64,000 nt of DNA. Source: Boletus sp. NGJ. Its lineage: Eukaryota; Basidiomycota; Agaricomycetes; Boletales; Boletaceae. The stretch's first letter is position 1. Each line of letters opens with the position of its first letter. Below are positions 21,764 to 37,175 of the stretch, piece by piece. The stretch spans positions 186,001-250,000 of the forward strand of contig JAGTXK010000229.1 in assembly GCA_019096195.1 (NCBI GenBank), given 5' to 3'. Under the pieces are notes generated by a model. The model did no database searches, was not told where the DNA came from, and worked only from the letters and a program-made list of their open reading frames with translations. A program made the position numbers and the translations under genes.

Positions 21764-23370
21764 GTGACCAGTTTGCCTGACGCAAACTTTGTCACCACAG
21801 TGACCACACCTTGGACACGTTTGCTGAGCGCCACAGCTTCCCGTCACCCTTGTTCACCCAACTCTGTCCTGTGGGTTACAATGGAGGGCAGCATCCTCAC
21901 TCGCTTCCAGTTGGACATGGGGCTGGCCAGTGACTCCGACAGTGATACTGGTCCTGGACAGAGTTGGGCGGCAAGTTCCAATGAGAGGCCTGTGCAAGAA
22001 AGGCACTCAGAGGGAACACACAGCAGTGATAGTGACCCCGAGGATGATTTTCCATTTACACCCACTCAATGTCATGCACATTCACTGTCAGACGAGGACC
22101 GGGTACCCGAACGTGAGCTGAAACGACGCAAAGAATTCGCACAGAAGACATGCACAGAGCTGGGCCTCGCTCCTGATGCACTCTCTGGATTTTCACAGGT
22201 CCATCAGCATTTTTAATTTTGTTTCGCCAGGTTGCATGCTAATGTGGAACAGTTGCAACATGCCGACATGTTCATTGAACTTCGAGCATCCATCATGGCT
22301 CTGAAACAAGAAAGTCAAAAGAATGAGACGCGAAAATATATCGCATCCGAAGAATTCAAGGACATCCTGAAGGAACGACTTTGATGCTGCCTGCTATCAC
22401 CAAACTTGACTGGGTATGTCATCGGAACGGCCCCTAACATATTGGTGAGTCCTGCTGCACATAAACCTAAATAGTATATTAACGACACTAGGAATATGCA
22501 AAGAAGAATATAGCAACATTCAAGATTCCAGAGAAAGCCATTCAAGACCCTGAGATGCTCGACAGCATTGCGACGATGGTCAAGGATTTATTGACATCGC
22601 AGCGTTCCAACATCAAGCAAAAGGTTCATTGTCACTGTTCTCGTGAATCCTTACTAATAGATGTCATGCAAAGCTTGCTAACAGCATGAAGTCGCAAAGC
22701 CACATATCCCTCCTTGGAAGGACATTGGCTCCGGGAACACACTTCGAGATCACTCTCAGTCACTGGGCGCGGTATGCCTTTTTGGTGCGTATCCATGTAC
22801 ATCAGCCTGACAAGTACTTATTTCTACCTTTCTCTATCGCTCCTCCTTTCCTGTTGAAACAACAACAGCGTTCTTCCATGACCATGTTCAGTCAGTTGGT
22901 GGATGAAGGCAAGCTAGCCACGGTAACATGCAATCAATCTTCACGGAGTACAAACACCGCTAGTGATGATGCGAATGGACCTGGAATGGAAGCAGCGGTG
23001 ACTGGTGGGGCTGGAGCGGCCAATGGGGTTGCCATCCAGACCAGCATTGAGAACTTGAAGATATGGACATACAACGAATTCTGGGAGTTTGTGGATACTC
23101 TTCTCAGTCAAAGTTGAGCAGCGGCAGTGGCACGGGAGGCTACAGTCCAGGGCCGACAGAAAATCCTAGAGACGTACGTCGTGGTTTTGATCCATCCGCA
23201 TCATCACCCCTGCTCACTATCCAATGTACAGGATGTTCATGAAGTGTCTCCAGGCTGATATGAAGGCATTTCCCCCCAATCCTTCCCAATCCTCTAACCC
23301 GCCTTCAGAGAAGGTCACTCTTCCGTGGCTGCATGACATTAACACCAACCTTATGTGGATCAATCCCTAA
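21764..23370 (+). CDS. Accessory protein of the CACTA-like transposon (TnpA-position)
   Basis: Four or more short exons follow the transposase in the same direction. The first carries acidic, Ser/Asp-rich sequence (SDSDTGPGQSW, SDSDPEDDFPF) and a basic stretch (ERELKRRKEFAQ). Later exons read LHANVEQLQHADMFIELR, EYAKKNIATFKIPEKAIQD, IWTYNEFWEFVDTLL and MFMKCLQADMKAFPP. The FWEFVD-type segment near the C-terminus is what I remember of the small proteins next to this transposase family in other Agaricomycetes. The role is unknown; by analogy with TnpA it may bind DNA. Whether this copy is still open throughout is uncertain. Confidence 0.45.
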
Positions 23371-24096
23371 TCCCGGGCCCTTACTTTTGTTACTCCGACG
23401 GACCACCTGTCACTTCGTCATACTAATCCATCATAGCTGTGGATATCTCTATTCCTCCCCATCATTTCATAGTAATTATCTCTGCTCAGCTGATGCATGA
23501 CCACTGTACCTAGCTACCACATAATGACAATGCATTCATTTTACTAATGTGCGAGCACTGACGAGCACACCTCACCACAACAATGCCCAAGCATCTGGTC
23601 AACATGATGAGTATGTTGCACCTGACATCTGTATGGGGTGAATCCTGGCACCCCATGTACATTGACTGCTTGGTTTTTTTACCATTGTTTCCAACACTTA
23701 CCATACATAGACTACACTATGGTTGGTGTATTCAGCCTGACCCTCGACTGACCTCAGATAGAACGACAACGAAACGAGTGACGTGAGGTTATCTAATTAT
23801 GTAGGCCCACCGTGGGGAAACCTAATTAAAAACCTCTGGACGAACCAGAAGTGACGACGGCAACCGGATGTTGAAAGTTAATGCTCAGCAGACACCACCA
23901 AACGCCGGCGGTTGCGGTGCGGGAAAATGCTTAAAGGAGGGCCGTAAACTAACATAATACTTATATACACCTCATGGACAGTAGGGTATTCGCCGGAAAT
24001 CCGCCGAGGAACCTGCCCTGATCCCATTAGGAACCTAATCCTCGCTTAGCCTCAGTGGAACCTTTACAACAACTGGCCGTGTAGAGAACGGTGCCA
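23371..24096. other. Intergenic stretch, nothing recognised
   Basis: AT-rich in parts, with no protein motif or RNA gene recognised. It lies between the end of the accessory transposon gene and the 3' end of the LysM gene and may contain the right transposon border, which I could not define. Confidence 0.4.
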
Positions 24097-24826
24097 TCAC
24101 GTAGATTCTGACTTTGGGGTGTATTCGGACGACGAAACACATTTGAATACGTACTCATCTTCTACATACTGAAGCCCATCCTTGACTTGTATCAACGCAC
24201 ATTCCCAGGTATGAGAATCGTTCAACGTGACTGGGTCGACGTAGATGGTGCTAGAGACACACAGGACCTGTGGAAATGATCAGCGACCTCTGGTCATCAC
24301 AATACATGTAAAGGCTTGACCTCCAGAGGGTAGATGTTGATGTTCGTGCAGCTCGGGTTCACGTTCGGGTTAGTCTGGAGGAGCGTACTCTCCGGAAGGT
24401 TGAACATGCCTGCGATGACAAGACAAGTGTCCCCGGACTGCACGACGTAGGTGGTTTCGCAATCTTGGCCGGTGAGGCCCAAGCAGATGACCTATAGAGG
24501 ATTCAGAGTTACTCGCGGATTACAACGGCGTCGTAGAGGCCTCACCTCGCCAACATAAAGGTTGGAACAGTAAACGTCGATGATTCCAGTATTCACAGCT
24601 GCGAGCTGGTAGCTGTGGGTTATTAAAAATGTGCGGTGAGTCATCGATACTCGCGGGACAACCCGTGGACTTACGTGGAGACACTGTACTGGGCAGATAT
24701 GGCGTTACAATCAGGATAATTGCAGCAAGACTGAGAACCAACAGTGAGGGCGCAACGTTGCAGCAACCACGCACCCTGGAAAATGGCTATAGTAGCGAGC
24801 GCAACAGTGGCAACGAGACCGAACAT
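24097..24826 (-). CDS. Secreted LysM-domain protein
   Basis: Four exons (24826-24675, 24612-24546, 24491-24321, 24267-24097) give 186 residues. The chosen start, MFGLVATVALATIAIFQGA, opens a signal peptide. A Cys-rich, degenerate first LysM follows (CNAISAQYSVSTYQLAAVNT to YVGEVICLG). The second, better LysM runs from YVVQSGDTCLVIAGMFNL through QTNPNVNPSCTNINIYPLE to VLCVS. Fungal LysM proteins bind chitin or peptidoglycan fragments outside the cell and can act as effectors or in self-protection. The last intron uses a GTCAAG donor. The short C-terminal tail has no further domain. No lesion is visible; specificity cannot be told from sequence. Confidence 0.85.
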
Positions 24827-25119
24827 GTCGAACAAGAAGCAAGTCTTTGGAGTTCGCGGACGACTGCCGTTTCCTCTGTAAAATGCGACAGCTTTTCTAC
24901 CCCCACTGAAGAATCCATGTGGTTTTTGTTTTTTCACGACGGCGATCACGAATCCCCGGTGACTTGAACTCAAAACACCGTTCTAGCATTACCCACGCCG
25001 TTCATGACATGGGAAGGCGTCAGGACGGGTACATGCATGGGATGCACAGCGGAAGCTGAGTACTGTGCGATGATCCAGCGTGCAATGTGAGCATAGACGC
25101 TACACGGGCCTGGCGCGCA

Positions 25120-25690
25120 ATTGTCAGGCGTGCTAGCAGGACTTATTCTTACTAGTGTGACAAAAATCTGTCAGAAAGAGAAATGTCAACATGGAATTGG
25201 CATATCACTAGACCATGATCAAAGTATCCCAAAGTCGCGGATGACCACTATATTGTACCAGGCGTCTACTACATGCTCCTCGAGTTTGCTGCGGGAGGCG
25301 ACCAGTTTGATCAACAAGATCGGTGGGTGTCATTTCAAGCGAGCGGTCGTATTAGGGGGTGTTCAAGTCTGCGACAGCCCCAGACGTAGGTGCCGGCTCG
25401 GAGGACGTGGCGCATCTGCATCTCAAGTAGTTGCTGGGCGTATTGGCACGTCCCTCATTCCCATGTCCTGTCGCGCCGCTCGCTCAATGTCGTACAGGAA
25501 ATTTCATTCACGGCGTGTGCCACAGAGACCGCAAACTCGAAAACCCACTTCTCGATGCCGCCAGAACGCTCAAGATCTCCGATTTTGGTCTTTCTGTCGT
25601 CTACAAACAAAAGGAGACCGGCAAGACGTGCCTTCTGACCGAGCGCTGTGGCAGCTTACCCTAGTACATCGCGCCTGAAGTGTGTAGCTA
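25120..25690 (+). pseudogene. Relic of a Chk1-like checkpoint kinase
   Basis: Pieces of a Ser/Thr kinase domain lie in order but in different frames. VTKICQKEKCQ corresponds to the N-lobe, followed by YIVPGVYYMLLEFAAGGDQF (hinge and helix D, about 25250). Next come GVCHRDRKLENPLLDAA (catalytic loop; the usual HRDLKPEN reads HRDRKLEN), LKISDFGLSVVYK (DFG motif) and LTERCGSLP followed by a stop where YIAPEV should continue. The AAGGD.FD hinge and the CGSLPY motif are typical of Chk1. Frame changes, an in-frame stop and altered catalytic-loop residues show it is dead. The source gene is presumably elsewhere in the genome. Confidence 0.65.
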
Positions 25691-27369
25691 CGTCTCGTTC
25701 CTTGACCTGTGTGCTCATCCAAAACGACAGCTGCATTTCGAGATACACTCGAGTTTGTGATAGGAAGTGGACAATGACAAAAAGCGCATTGAGTAGATGG
25801 GCACAATGATGTTCAAGGCAAAAAGGATCATCAATGACTCTGATCATCTGGGAGAATGTTCAGCCCAATTGCCTGGCCCAACAGCATCAAGCTTGCCAGC
25901 ACATAGAGAAGGCAGAAGCATGGAAGCACCAGTAGGGGAGGTGAAACATCCACCGCACACGAGTGCGCCACCCCCTGTAAGTGCGGGATTTGTGCTCTTG
26001 AAGCCATCGCCGATCAAGGAAGAGCCAGCATAAGGTATAGGTACGACGTCCAGGGGTCAACAACATCCCAAAACCAAGATCTCAAAAGCAAAAGGCTTCT
26101 GCTTATCACCATACCTCATCGTTGGGAACAGACGGTGAACTATTTAAGCATAGTTTTCCTAGCAACTACTTGCCAACAAAGATGAAGAGAATGATTCCGA
26201 GAATTGCATGGACGACTTTCTTGAACACACTCTGAGGCGACAGTAGTAGGTGGTGAGCAGGCGATAAACACAGCTCAACGAGGTGACAGCCCTACCACAC
26301 ACCCTATCTAGGCTGAATCTTCCTGCACAAGGCTACTGTACTGCGCCAAGAGGTTTTGGTACACTCTTTGCAATGCTTATTATGTTGGCAAGAAGGCAGC
26401 CCATAGCAGGGCTGGTCACTGGTTGTGTTTCATGATCAGCAGGCGCCGAGACTTGTGGTAAGCACGCCACCACCAAATGGGCCTATTATTACTCTCGGCT
26501 CAAAGTTGAACATGTTCGGCGATCCTCGTCCGACTTGGACCACGTCCGTCACGAATCACGATGGCTTGATGGCGCTATCCACTCGACCTGTTACCTCAGC
26601 TCGTGTCGAGTTTTGTTTCAATCTGGCCATTTTCTATCACGAAGAGAGCTCGGATGGTTGAATTTCCTTCTGGAGCAGTCTCGTCAAATTTCAAGGGTAA
26701 GCTTGAAGTCGTTTCTGTGTACATTGATCTCATTCGTCATAGGGGCAAAGCTGTATTATTTCTTTCGCGCAAGACTGTCAGGAATGTCGTTCCGACCTTC
26801 GGAGCACAAATTTCCTCAATAGCCTCTGATCGAGCCAATACGGCTTGTGCATGCCTGACAGCCTGAATATATTTGCAACAAGCATATGATCACGCTTAGA
26901 CTCGCTTATTCGCGTGAAGGAAGGTAGAAACTGGGTTTTACACGTATTACCTCACAGGCGACCTTGTTGTTTGGGCCCAAAAACCATTTTAGTTTCTGCT
27001 GATCACTCACAGGGGTTCAAAGGGTTTGTGAGCCTCACCTTAAGCGAACATGGAACTGGGGTTTCTAGCCTTTTGGAGGTTTCGGTCGTTCACGATTGGC
27101 TCTGCCAAAAGACGGTGTACAGGCATCACACATTTCCAATGCCGGAAGGTTTCGGCCTTTTGTATATGCCTCACACACATCGGTTTTCCCCCAAGAAACT
27201 CAGACGACATGCTTTTCCTGGAGTCGCTTCTCCGATCGAGTCATTGGGATCGTGACCATGTCCTATATATACGGCGTGGAAGTTCTCCGGAACGGCACAC
27301 CACTACTCAGCTGAGCAGTATTCCTGCACTTCCCCTGACATCTTCTGTTTACCACTTTTTTTCGACGTC
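25691..27369. other. Intergenic stretch with degraded coding-like scraps
   Basis: Short open pieces (for example 25797-26033 and 26603-26866, + strand) may be further decayed parts of the Chk1 relic, but none carries a motif I can name. The stretch 26890-27240 shows nothing recognisable. The last 100 bp form the transporter promoter. Confidence 0.35.
27264..27271 (+). promoter_or_regulatory. TATA box of the DHA1 transporter
   Basis: TATATATA lies 99 bp before the ATG of the transporter gene, at a typical fungal distance. No other element was recognised. Confidence 0.5.
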
Positions 27370-29782
27370 ATGTCAGGCGATGGTGCGGAGGGTACACTCT
27401 CAATAACATCTCCCGCCCCTACCGTGTTCGACCACGGAGAGAAGATCATATATGTACACTCTCCAATTACGTTCTACTAGCGCACGTCCCTCACCACTCA
27501 CAGGTCGAGTTTGAGGACGGAGATCAGCGAAATCCTCAGAATTTTCCTCTCCTCAAAAAGTGGGCCATCACTTTGACGACCTGTTACTTCACCGGAATGA
27601 CAGGTATACCCTGCCCTCATAACTTTTCACGATGCGCACTCACAGCAACGTTCAGCCGCTGCTTCATCCTCGTTTACCATTAGTACGCCGTCCATGACAC
27701 GTGATTTGCATTGTACCGAGTTGCAAGGGGCGCTCGGCCTCGGCCTCTACGCTATCGGATTCGGGGTTGTTCCGCTGGTCACCTCATCGTTTAGCGAGGT
27801 TCGTTATCATAACATCTTTTTGATTCACTGCTCAAGTCCTTCTAGGAAGTCGGTAGAAGACCTGTATACATATTTTCATCGATCATGTTCATCCTCACCC
27901 AGGTTATGGTTGCATTGTGAGAATTATGCCCTTGATCGCCCACATTGTCCACAATATCTAGCACACAGGGCACCAAACATCCAAACAGTGCTTGCTGGAC
28001 GCGCGCTGGGAGGAATATTTGGCTCCACAGGGGCCTCGCTTGTTGGGGGCAGTATCGCGGATATCTGGAAGCCACAGGAGTAAGTACTGTTTGAGTGACT
28101 CATCTCTTTCCACTCTCATTATACGTAGGCGAGGCCTGCCAATGACGGTGTTCGCTTTCGTCTCGCTTTTTGCGATCGGACTCGGATCGGTTATCGGAGG
28201 TGTGATTCAATCCAACCCCGCTCTTGGCTGGCGATGGGTTCAATGGATACATATCGTGTAAGGCAACACCTCCTATTCATTTCATTAGCACAACAACATG
28301 CTCTTTACAGCTTTTCTGGTATTTTCATCGTGCTCGTGTCGTTAGTGATGAGCGAAACGCGGTCCTCCATTATCCTTATTCAGATCGCACGGTCCCAACG
28401 TAAACTCACTGGCAACAATATTTATAAAGCCAAAGCCGAGATCGATAAGGAGGCCCTCTGGAGCCTGATCAAGACATCATGTACTCGGCCATTATGTGTG
28501 TCGTGCATGCTCCGTTCCCCAGCATAGTTCTGATCTTGATTTTTAATATTAGATTTTTTGCTTACTGAACCTATCGTACAAAGCATCAGTGTGGGTCCCT
28601 TCGGGCGTTGCATTCCCCCCTTTCGGCTGACACGCACGGTTATAGGTATGGAGTGGTTTCACATGGGGCGTGGTTTATTGCCTACTGGAGTATGTGACCT
28701 ACCCCAAAGCAAGAGATGTATCGACTCATTGAACCCTTAGAGCAATAAGTCCCATGTTTGAAGTGATCTATGGTTTCAACGTTCAGCAGACCGGATATGT
28801 GTATATAACAGCGATGTGAGTCGAGGCCATCTGCTAGTTTCGGAATGACACCCACACCACACAAGCGTCGGCGCCACGGTCGGATGCTTCGCCAGCCTGT
28901 ATCAAGATAGACTGTACAGGTGGGTATTTCTGGATGTTGTTCCAAGTATAGCTGAAGATGATGGGTATACTATAATCAGGAGACACTTTTCTCAGAGGAA
29001 GCAGGAAGCACGGCTATATCTCGTATGCGTCGCCGCGCTTTGGCTTCCGATTGGCATGTTTATCTTTGCCTGGACGGCGTCACCAAAAATACACTGGATC
29101 GTGCCAATCGTCGGACTGACGGTCAGCTGATATTCCTTCTTTGCTCATCCTCGACTATCTCCCTCATGCTGCCTCGAAGGTGTTCATGAGTGGGGTCATG
29201 GTCATCTTCCAAGTGGCGTTCCTGTACCTCGCAGACTGGTACGTTCCTCCCGACACCCTCGCGTGGATAGTCTCGCTTACAATTGACGACAAAACCAGTT
29301 ACAACACCTATGCATCTTCTGCCCAAGCGGGGCAGACTTTATTCCGTACGTCATCTATAGATTCGTGCCGTCTCAAGTGTATGCCTTCATTTCGGATATT
29401 GGTTCCTTTTTTTTTCCATAGGAAACACGATGGCCTTGGTATTCCCGCTCTTTACTCAACAAATGTTCGCCACGTTGACGTACAAGTGGGCGCTCACGCT
29501 CTTTGCAATTCTCGCCCTCTTGTTGGCCCCTACGCCATTCGTACGTCCAAGTCCCCTTCTTTCAGATAGGGATTTGAAACGGCGTCGACTGATTCCGTAT
29601 TCGTGGTTCTTGCGGTGGATTGATGTTACACATAGGTGCTCTTCTTTTACGGATCCAGGATACGTGCGCGCAGTATCGCCTCTCAAAAGATCTTGGCTGC
29701 AGATGCACAACTGCCACACGCCTTTTCCGAGTTGTCGTCGTCGACAACGACGCCACCACATCCAGGATTGGACAAGGTTTAA
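27370..29782 (+). CDS. Major facilitator transporter, DHA1 drug:H+ antiporter type
   Basis: A plasma-membrane MFS exporter. The start is ATG 27370 (exon 1, 27370-27453). The protein begins with EKIIYVEFEDGDQRNPQNFP, the usual cytoplasmic lead of fungal DHA1 carriers. About 13 small exons join in frame with canonical splice sites. Blocks in order are GLGLYAIGFGVVPLVTSSFS (TM2 region), VGRRPVYIFSS (the DHA1 loop 2-3 motif), LAGRALGGIFGSTGASLVGG (TM4-5), GLGSVIGGVIQS and GWRWVQWIHIV (TM6), a central loop ending YFLLTEPIVQS, FNVQQTGYVYITA, ADCYNTYASSAQAGQ and ALVFPLFTQQMFATL (TM11), and a Ser/Thr-rich tail ending at TAA 29780-29782. I found no lesion. Relatives export azoles, polyamines or other toxic compounds; the substrate here is unknown. 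It is convergent with the RecQ gene. Confidence 0.88.
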
Positions 29783-30058
29783 AACTCGCCTGACAAGCTC
29801 CCTTTTTTTTGGTCCCTCGCGAGTGGATACTGCAAGTTTTAGGTTGGAGGGGTGTACGTCGAACCTCGACTCTGCTGGTCCATGAGATTGGGGTTGTATG
29901 TATATTTAAGGCGTATTACTTTATTCTCTCATGGAAAATCGATGTGGGGGGAGGAGCTAATGTGATGTAATGGTCATAGAGAACATGCTTTCCTTGCATT
30001 TACGAGTTTCCGTCGAACGGGCTGCTAAATAGCGTACATGAAAGAAAAAGAACCTCTC

Positions 30059-33410
<3,352 letters not shown>

Positions 33411-34533
33411 CTCGTGTTTTCGAAGATAGGAGGGTTGTCCCGATTCTTTGGGTGTTTCAGCGATACCGAAGCCTTTATGATACTCATATCGAGACATCTC
33501 GAGGATGGCTTCCATCTGATGAGTCGAGATTGCACAATATGGCATGAGCACGGATTTGACTGAGCAAAGAGTGCTCACGCTTTCAGAACCAGCATAGTCA
33601 GAGTCGTATCCGTCCAACATGTTTTCTTTGCTCCGCAACCCAGTCTCCGTGTGCCCTGACACTTTTGGGGTGATGGGGATTTTACCGTACGTGTGAACGG
33701 GACGCGACGCGTCAATTTGGGAATGTTTTGAGTCCGTCTCGACGCCTGCGAACTTTATCTGAATTTTGGACTTGAAAAGCGTTTGAAGAGCCACTGGTGG
33801 ACATGGACCCTACTGCGGTACACGCCATGACCAGTGGCCTCGCTCGCGAAACGGCCACCAGCCACGCGAACGCCACAAGCGGAAACCGCGCCTCGCCTCA
33901 AGGCCTCAAGCGCGACAAATGAACGTGCAGCCATCCCCGCTGCCAACTGGGACTCTTCATCGTCATGCTCGGCTACCTCTGCAAACCATAGCAACTTCTA
34001 GTTCTTCCATCCCACTTGCGAGAACTGTCACTACTTCCCACATTTGATCAACCTCCGCCTCAACCTCTGAATCGGCCCCATTAATGGATAAAATCACTCG
34101 AGGCGATCGTCGCAAGTGGTCCCGATTTGGTGCTGCGCCGGGCTGATTTCACAGTGCTCATGGCGAAAACCAACATGATGGATCGCTTGAGTTCTCGGAT
34201 GTGAAGTGGGCCGAAGTTACTTGCAGGACAACACTGAAGTCTCGAAGAGTCAAAGGTGTATGAATTGGTCGATATGGAGGAGGCGACGACAAAGAAGTGG
34301 TCTGCATATGCTTTCGCGGTGGTAGAGATTACTCTCACTTCCCCCCTGGGAAACGCTGCACGGCTATCATTAGCATTCCACGAAGAAGCCTGTGACTTTT
34401 CAAACACTGACTGCACTACGGTGGCTTTGCGACCGCCGCGTAAGTAACAAAACACGAAGCACAAGTTCCATCTTCAGAAACTTCAGACCCGTTATTCGCT
34501 TGGCCTTGACTCCTCGGGTCACCGGCAACGTTC
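33411..34533. other. Divergent upstream region of RecQ and SLC35F
   Basis: The RecQ frame stays open upstream of the chosen Met to 33794, so a longer N-terminus is possible, but it has no motif. Unit 1 of the tandem duplication starts near 34063. The block 34077-34455 is absent from unit 2, where the flanking sequences are joined directly. No TATA box stands out. Confidence 0.4.
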
Positions 34534-36561
34534 ATGGATGGTATCGTCAGAGCACGTGAGTTCAACTTTGCATCGCTTTCCCCACGACCTATCTCACACC
34601 AAGACTCTTCGAACAAAGCAAATGCTGTTGCGCAATGGAAACAATGGCTCACATCGCAAGCTCAATCTCGTCGACCGGATCCGTTGCAGGACGAATACCA
34701 GCTCCTCGCCATGCACACCGAATCAACTTTCGGAATCAAAGAACCAGAGGAAGCTGGTAGTTCTTCGCTCCTCGATCACGTGTACCCCTCGGCGCAGCAA
34801 AATCGTCCTTCGATCGATTTTGACTCTCCAACATCGTTGGTCAAAACTCTATGCGCGCGTCTCCTCAGTCTTTGGACGCCGTCTTTCATGTATGCCCTTC
34901 TCGGTGGGCAATTACTGAGTCTCTGCGTTACCTGTGCGTCTGTCACAACCACTGAGTTGGTTGAGCGGCATTGGATCCTGCCTAGCACGCAAACGTTCGC
35001 CGCGTAAGTCGTACATCTCCTGTTGTCATTTGCGCGCCATTATATTTTTTTGGCGTCACAGTTATCTCTCCCTCTTCGTTGTATACACACCCTATACTAT
35101 CTATCGATGTGAGTACCGACCGCCAAGCTACCGCAAATCCACTCACCTCTCCAGATGGACTGGGTGGTTGGGGAAAGCTCATAATGCGGGATGGATGGAA
35201 ATGTGGGCGGTCCGGTTATAGCGTTTGACTCTTGTTCTTCCTCAAACCCTCCCGATCCAGACTTTCTCTTGGCGTTCGGTGATGCACAAGGAAACTTTCT
35301 TGCTGTCAAGGTGAGTGGTGCACGTTCAGCCTGTCTCTTTACCCGAAACTTGACATTTCTCCTGGAGAAAAGGCATATGGCTATACCGACCTTTTGTCGT
35401 GCATGTTGCTAGACGCGTGAGACACATTGTCAATGGCTATATTTGATACCGATCTCTCTTCGTAGCTGGGCTATCCCGGTGTGCCTGTTTTCCAGTTGGA
35501 TATATATGAGAACACAGTACCACTGGACGCAAGTATTGGTAGGTCTCGGTATGGTTCGCTTGGCGATGTTTCGTGTTGACTCAATCCTCCAGGGTGTCGT
35601 GATCTCCATCGGTGGGCTCTGCCTCCTCGTCGTGTCCGATTTGGCCACCGATAAAGATGGGCACGCTGACAACCGTGGCTTGGGAGACACCTTGATGGTC
35701 GTGGCTGCCACGATCTTTGGCATTTGTGCGTAGTTGGATGAACATACCATGAATCAGGTGGCTCACTCTTGGCGCAGCGAACGCGACAGAAGAATTCTTT
35801 GTGAGACGCTCACCGCTCTACGAGGTACGTACGTCATCCAGCACCTCCGTGATCCTGTTTGCGTGAACCTCCCAGGTCGTCGGACAACTTGGTATGTGGG
35901 CCACCCTAGTGAGCGGTGTCCAAGCATTCGTTTGGGAACGAAATTTGGTTGCGGATGCTCCGTGGAATAGTGAGACGAGTGCGTTGGACCCAAATCTTGC
36001 GTTGCAACACATTGACTCCATCGTAGTTGGACTTTGGTTCGCATATACGCTATGTAAGCCCTCTCTTTCTTATGAGGGATGGGTAAAAATTAACGCGGCA
36101 ACAGCCATGTTCCTGTTCTTCTCTGTGGCACCGTGGCTCTACCGCACGGCATCATCTTCCTACCTTAACATGTCACTACTCACCAGTGATTTTTACGGTC
36201 TCATTTTTGGTATGTCATCTCGCTCACATTTGGGCATGGATACTGACCACAGATGGACAAGGTCTCTTCCTATTTGTACGTACCTTGTCAACATCCCGAG
36301 CGTCTCTGATGTCACTTTTTTATTCCTTCGACAGCACTATTCCCCATACTGGCTATACTTTCCTGCATTCGCCGTGGTCATGATGGGCCTCGTCATATAC
36401 TTTTGGCATGCCACACGTGTGTCACATCCATGCATCCTTGTTGTCGGCATCGAAACTGACCTCGCTTGACACACCTTTCAGCTGAAGAACAAGGGAAATC
36501 TGACGTCCGGATACCTTCGTACGTATTGCATGGGGGTGACATGGAGGATATAGAACATTAG
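34534..36561 (+). CDS. SLC35F-type solute transporter (unit 1, intact)
   Basis: A ten-helix membrane carrier of the SLC35F family (Pfam SLC35F, drug/metabolite transporter clan). The chosen start MDGIVRAH is split by an intron within the His codon. Exons then join in frame through GGQLLSLCVTCASVTTTELV (TM1), YLSLFVVYTPYTIYRYGLGG, GKLIMRDGWKYFLLAFGDAQ, GNFLAVKAYGYTDLLSCMLL, DAWAIPVCLFSSWIYMRTQY, GVVISIGGLCLLVVSDLATD, GISNATEEFFVRRSPLYEVV, SMFLFFSVAPWLYRTASSSY and LNMSLLTSDFYGLIFDGQGL, ending HATPEEQGKSDVRIPSYVLH with TAG at 36559-36561. All splice sites are canonical and there is no stop. Human relatives are poorly characterised carriers; the substrate is unknown. A decayed twin lies at 44005-45878. 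Confidence 0.88.
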
Positions 36562-37175
36562 ACCGCATTCCTGTTTATTTATTTATTTAATCATGCAAAC
36601 TATCACCGTCTCTCCCCGTTTCCCTCCTGCTTTTTTTTCGTCGGGGAAAACCGTGCATCGTCGATGAACTGTCGCGGATTGCTACGAAGACGATGTGATG
36701 TAGCGCCATGTCCGTACCTTGTTCATCTCTCCGTCGGGACCACCTGGACGAGTTTGCGGAGAGGACCGGTCGGGACTCGTGGATACCAGCAAGGGATTCC
36801 GGTCGTCGTACCCTCCATTTCACGAAAGTACAGGTATGCCTCTAGGGGGAAACTGTCTCGGCGAATATTTGATCGGGTTCAACACGTTGGGCTGTCGTCG
36901 TCGTCGTCCAGCGTTCGTCCATGTCGCACGTCAATATGGTGTTCGGGCCCGCGTCTCTGTTCGAACCAAGTACAGTTCCAAGGAAAGGAATGGCCATATG
37001 TGCCGAGTTATCGCAATATTTGAGTCGCACATGAGTAGTTTGCATCTTTACCTAATCAGGAAATGGGAAGGAGAGTGGCCACACAGCGTTTTTCCACGGT
37101 CGTTGTTCGTATCCACCATCTACCAAGTTATCAGTCGTGTTTCACCCATCTCGCAGCTTTCTTAACACTTACGCA
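36562..37175. other. Spacer between SLC35F and GTPase, conserved in both units
   Basis: It begins with a T-rich stretch holding (TTTA)n that probably ends the SLC35F transcript, and it includes the GTPase promoter. About 300 bp (36710-37045) are nearly identical to 45975-46320 in unit 2. On the minus strand this block can be read as pieces such as HMAIPFLGTVLGSNRDAGPN and YLYFREMEGTTTGIPCWYPR, which may be a small gene, but its frame is interrupted in unit 2. I cannot name it. Confidence 0.35.

Larger units (their letters stand above)
15893..23370 (+). mobile_element. CACTA-like two-gene DNA transposon, decayed
   Basis: Two multi-exon genes of a family repeated widely in Agaricomycete genomes lie head to tail. 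The first is a large transposase-like gene (15893-21564); the second is a smaller acidic accessory gene (21764-23370). The two-gene design recalls the TnpD/TnpA pair of En/Spm (CACTA) elements. I could not find convincing terminal inverted repeats or a CACTA end on either side, so the true borders are unknown and the superfamily call is an inference from protein motifs. The transposase is interrupted by a solo LTR. Confidence 0.55.

Noticed and set aside
4921-23850. Terminal inverted repeats of the CACTA-like transposon from the GGCCCACGGTGG-like motifs at about 4940 and 23813
   Set aside because: The motif is nearly palindromic and the similarity does not extend beyond a dozen bases; no CACTA start or target duplication was found.
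26603-26866. C-terminal KA1-like domain of the Chk1 relic
   Set aside because: KLEVVSVYIDLIRHRG superficially resembles the region, but the expected RDxGNPISWRQLWK-type block is absent.
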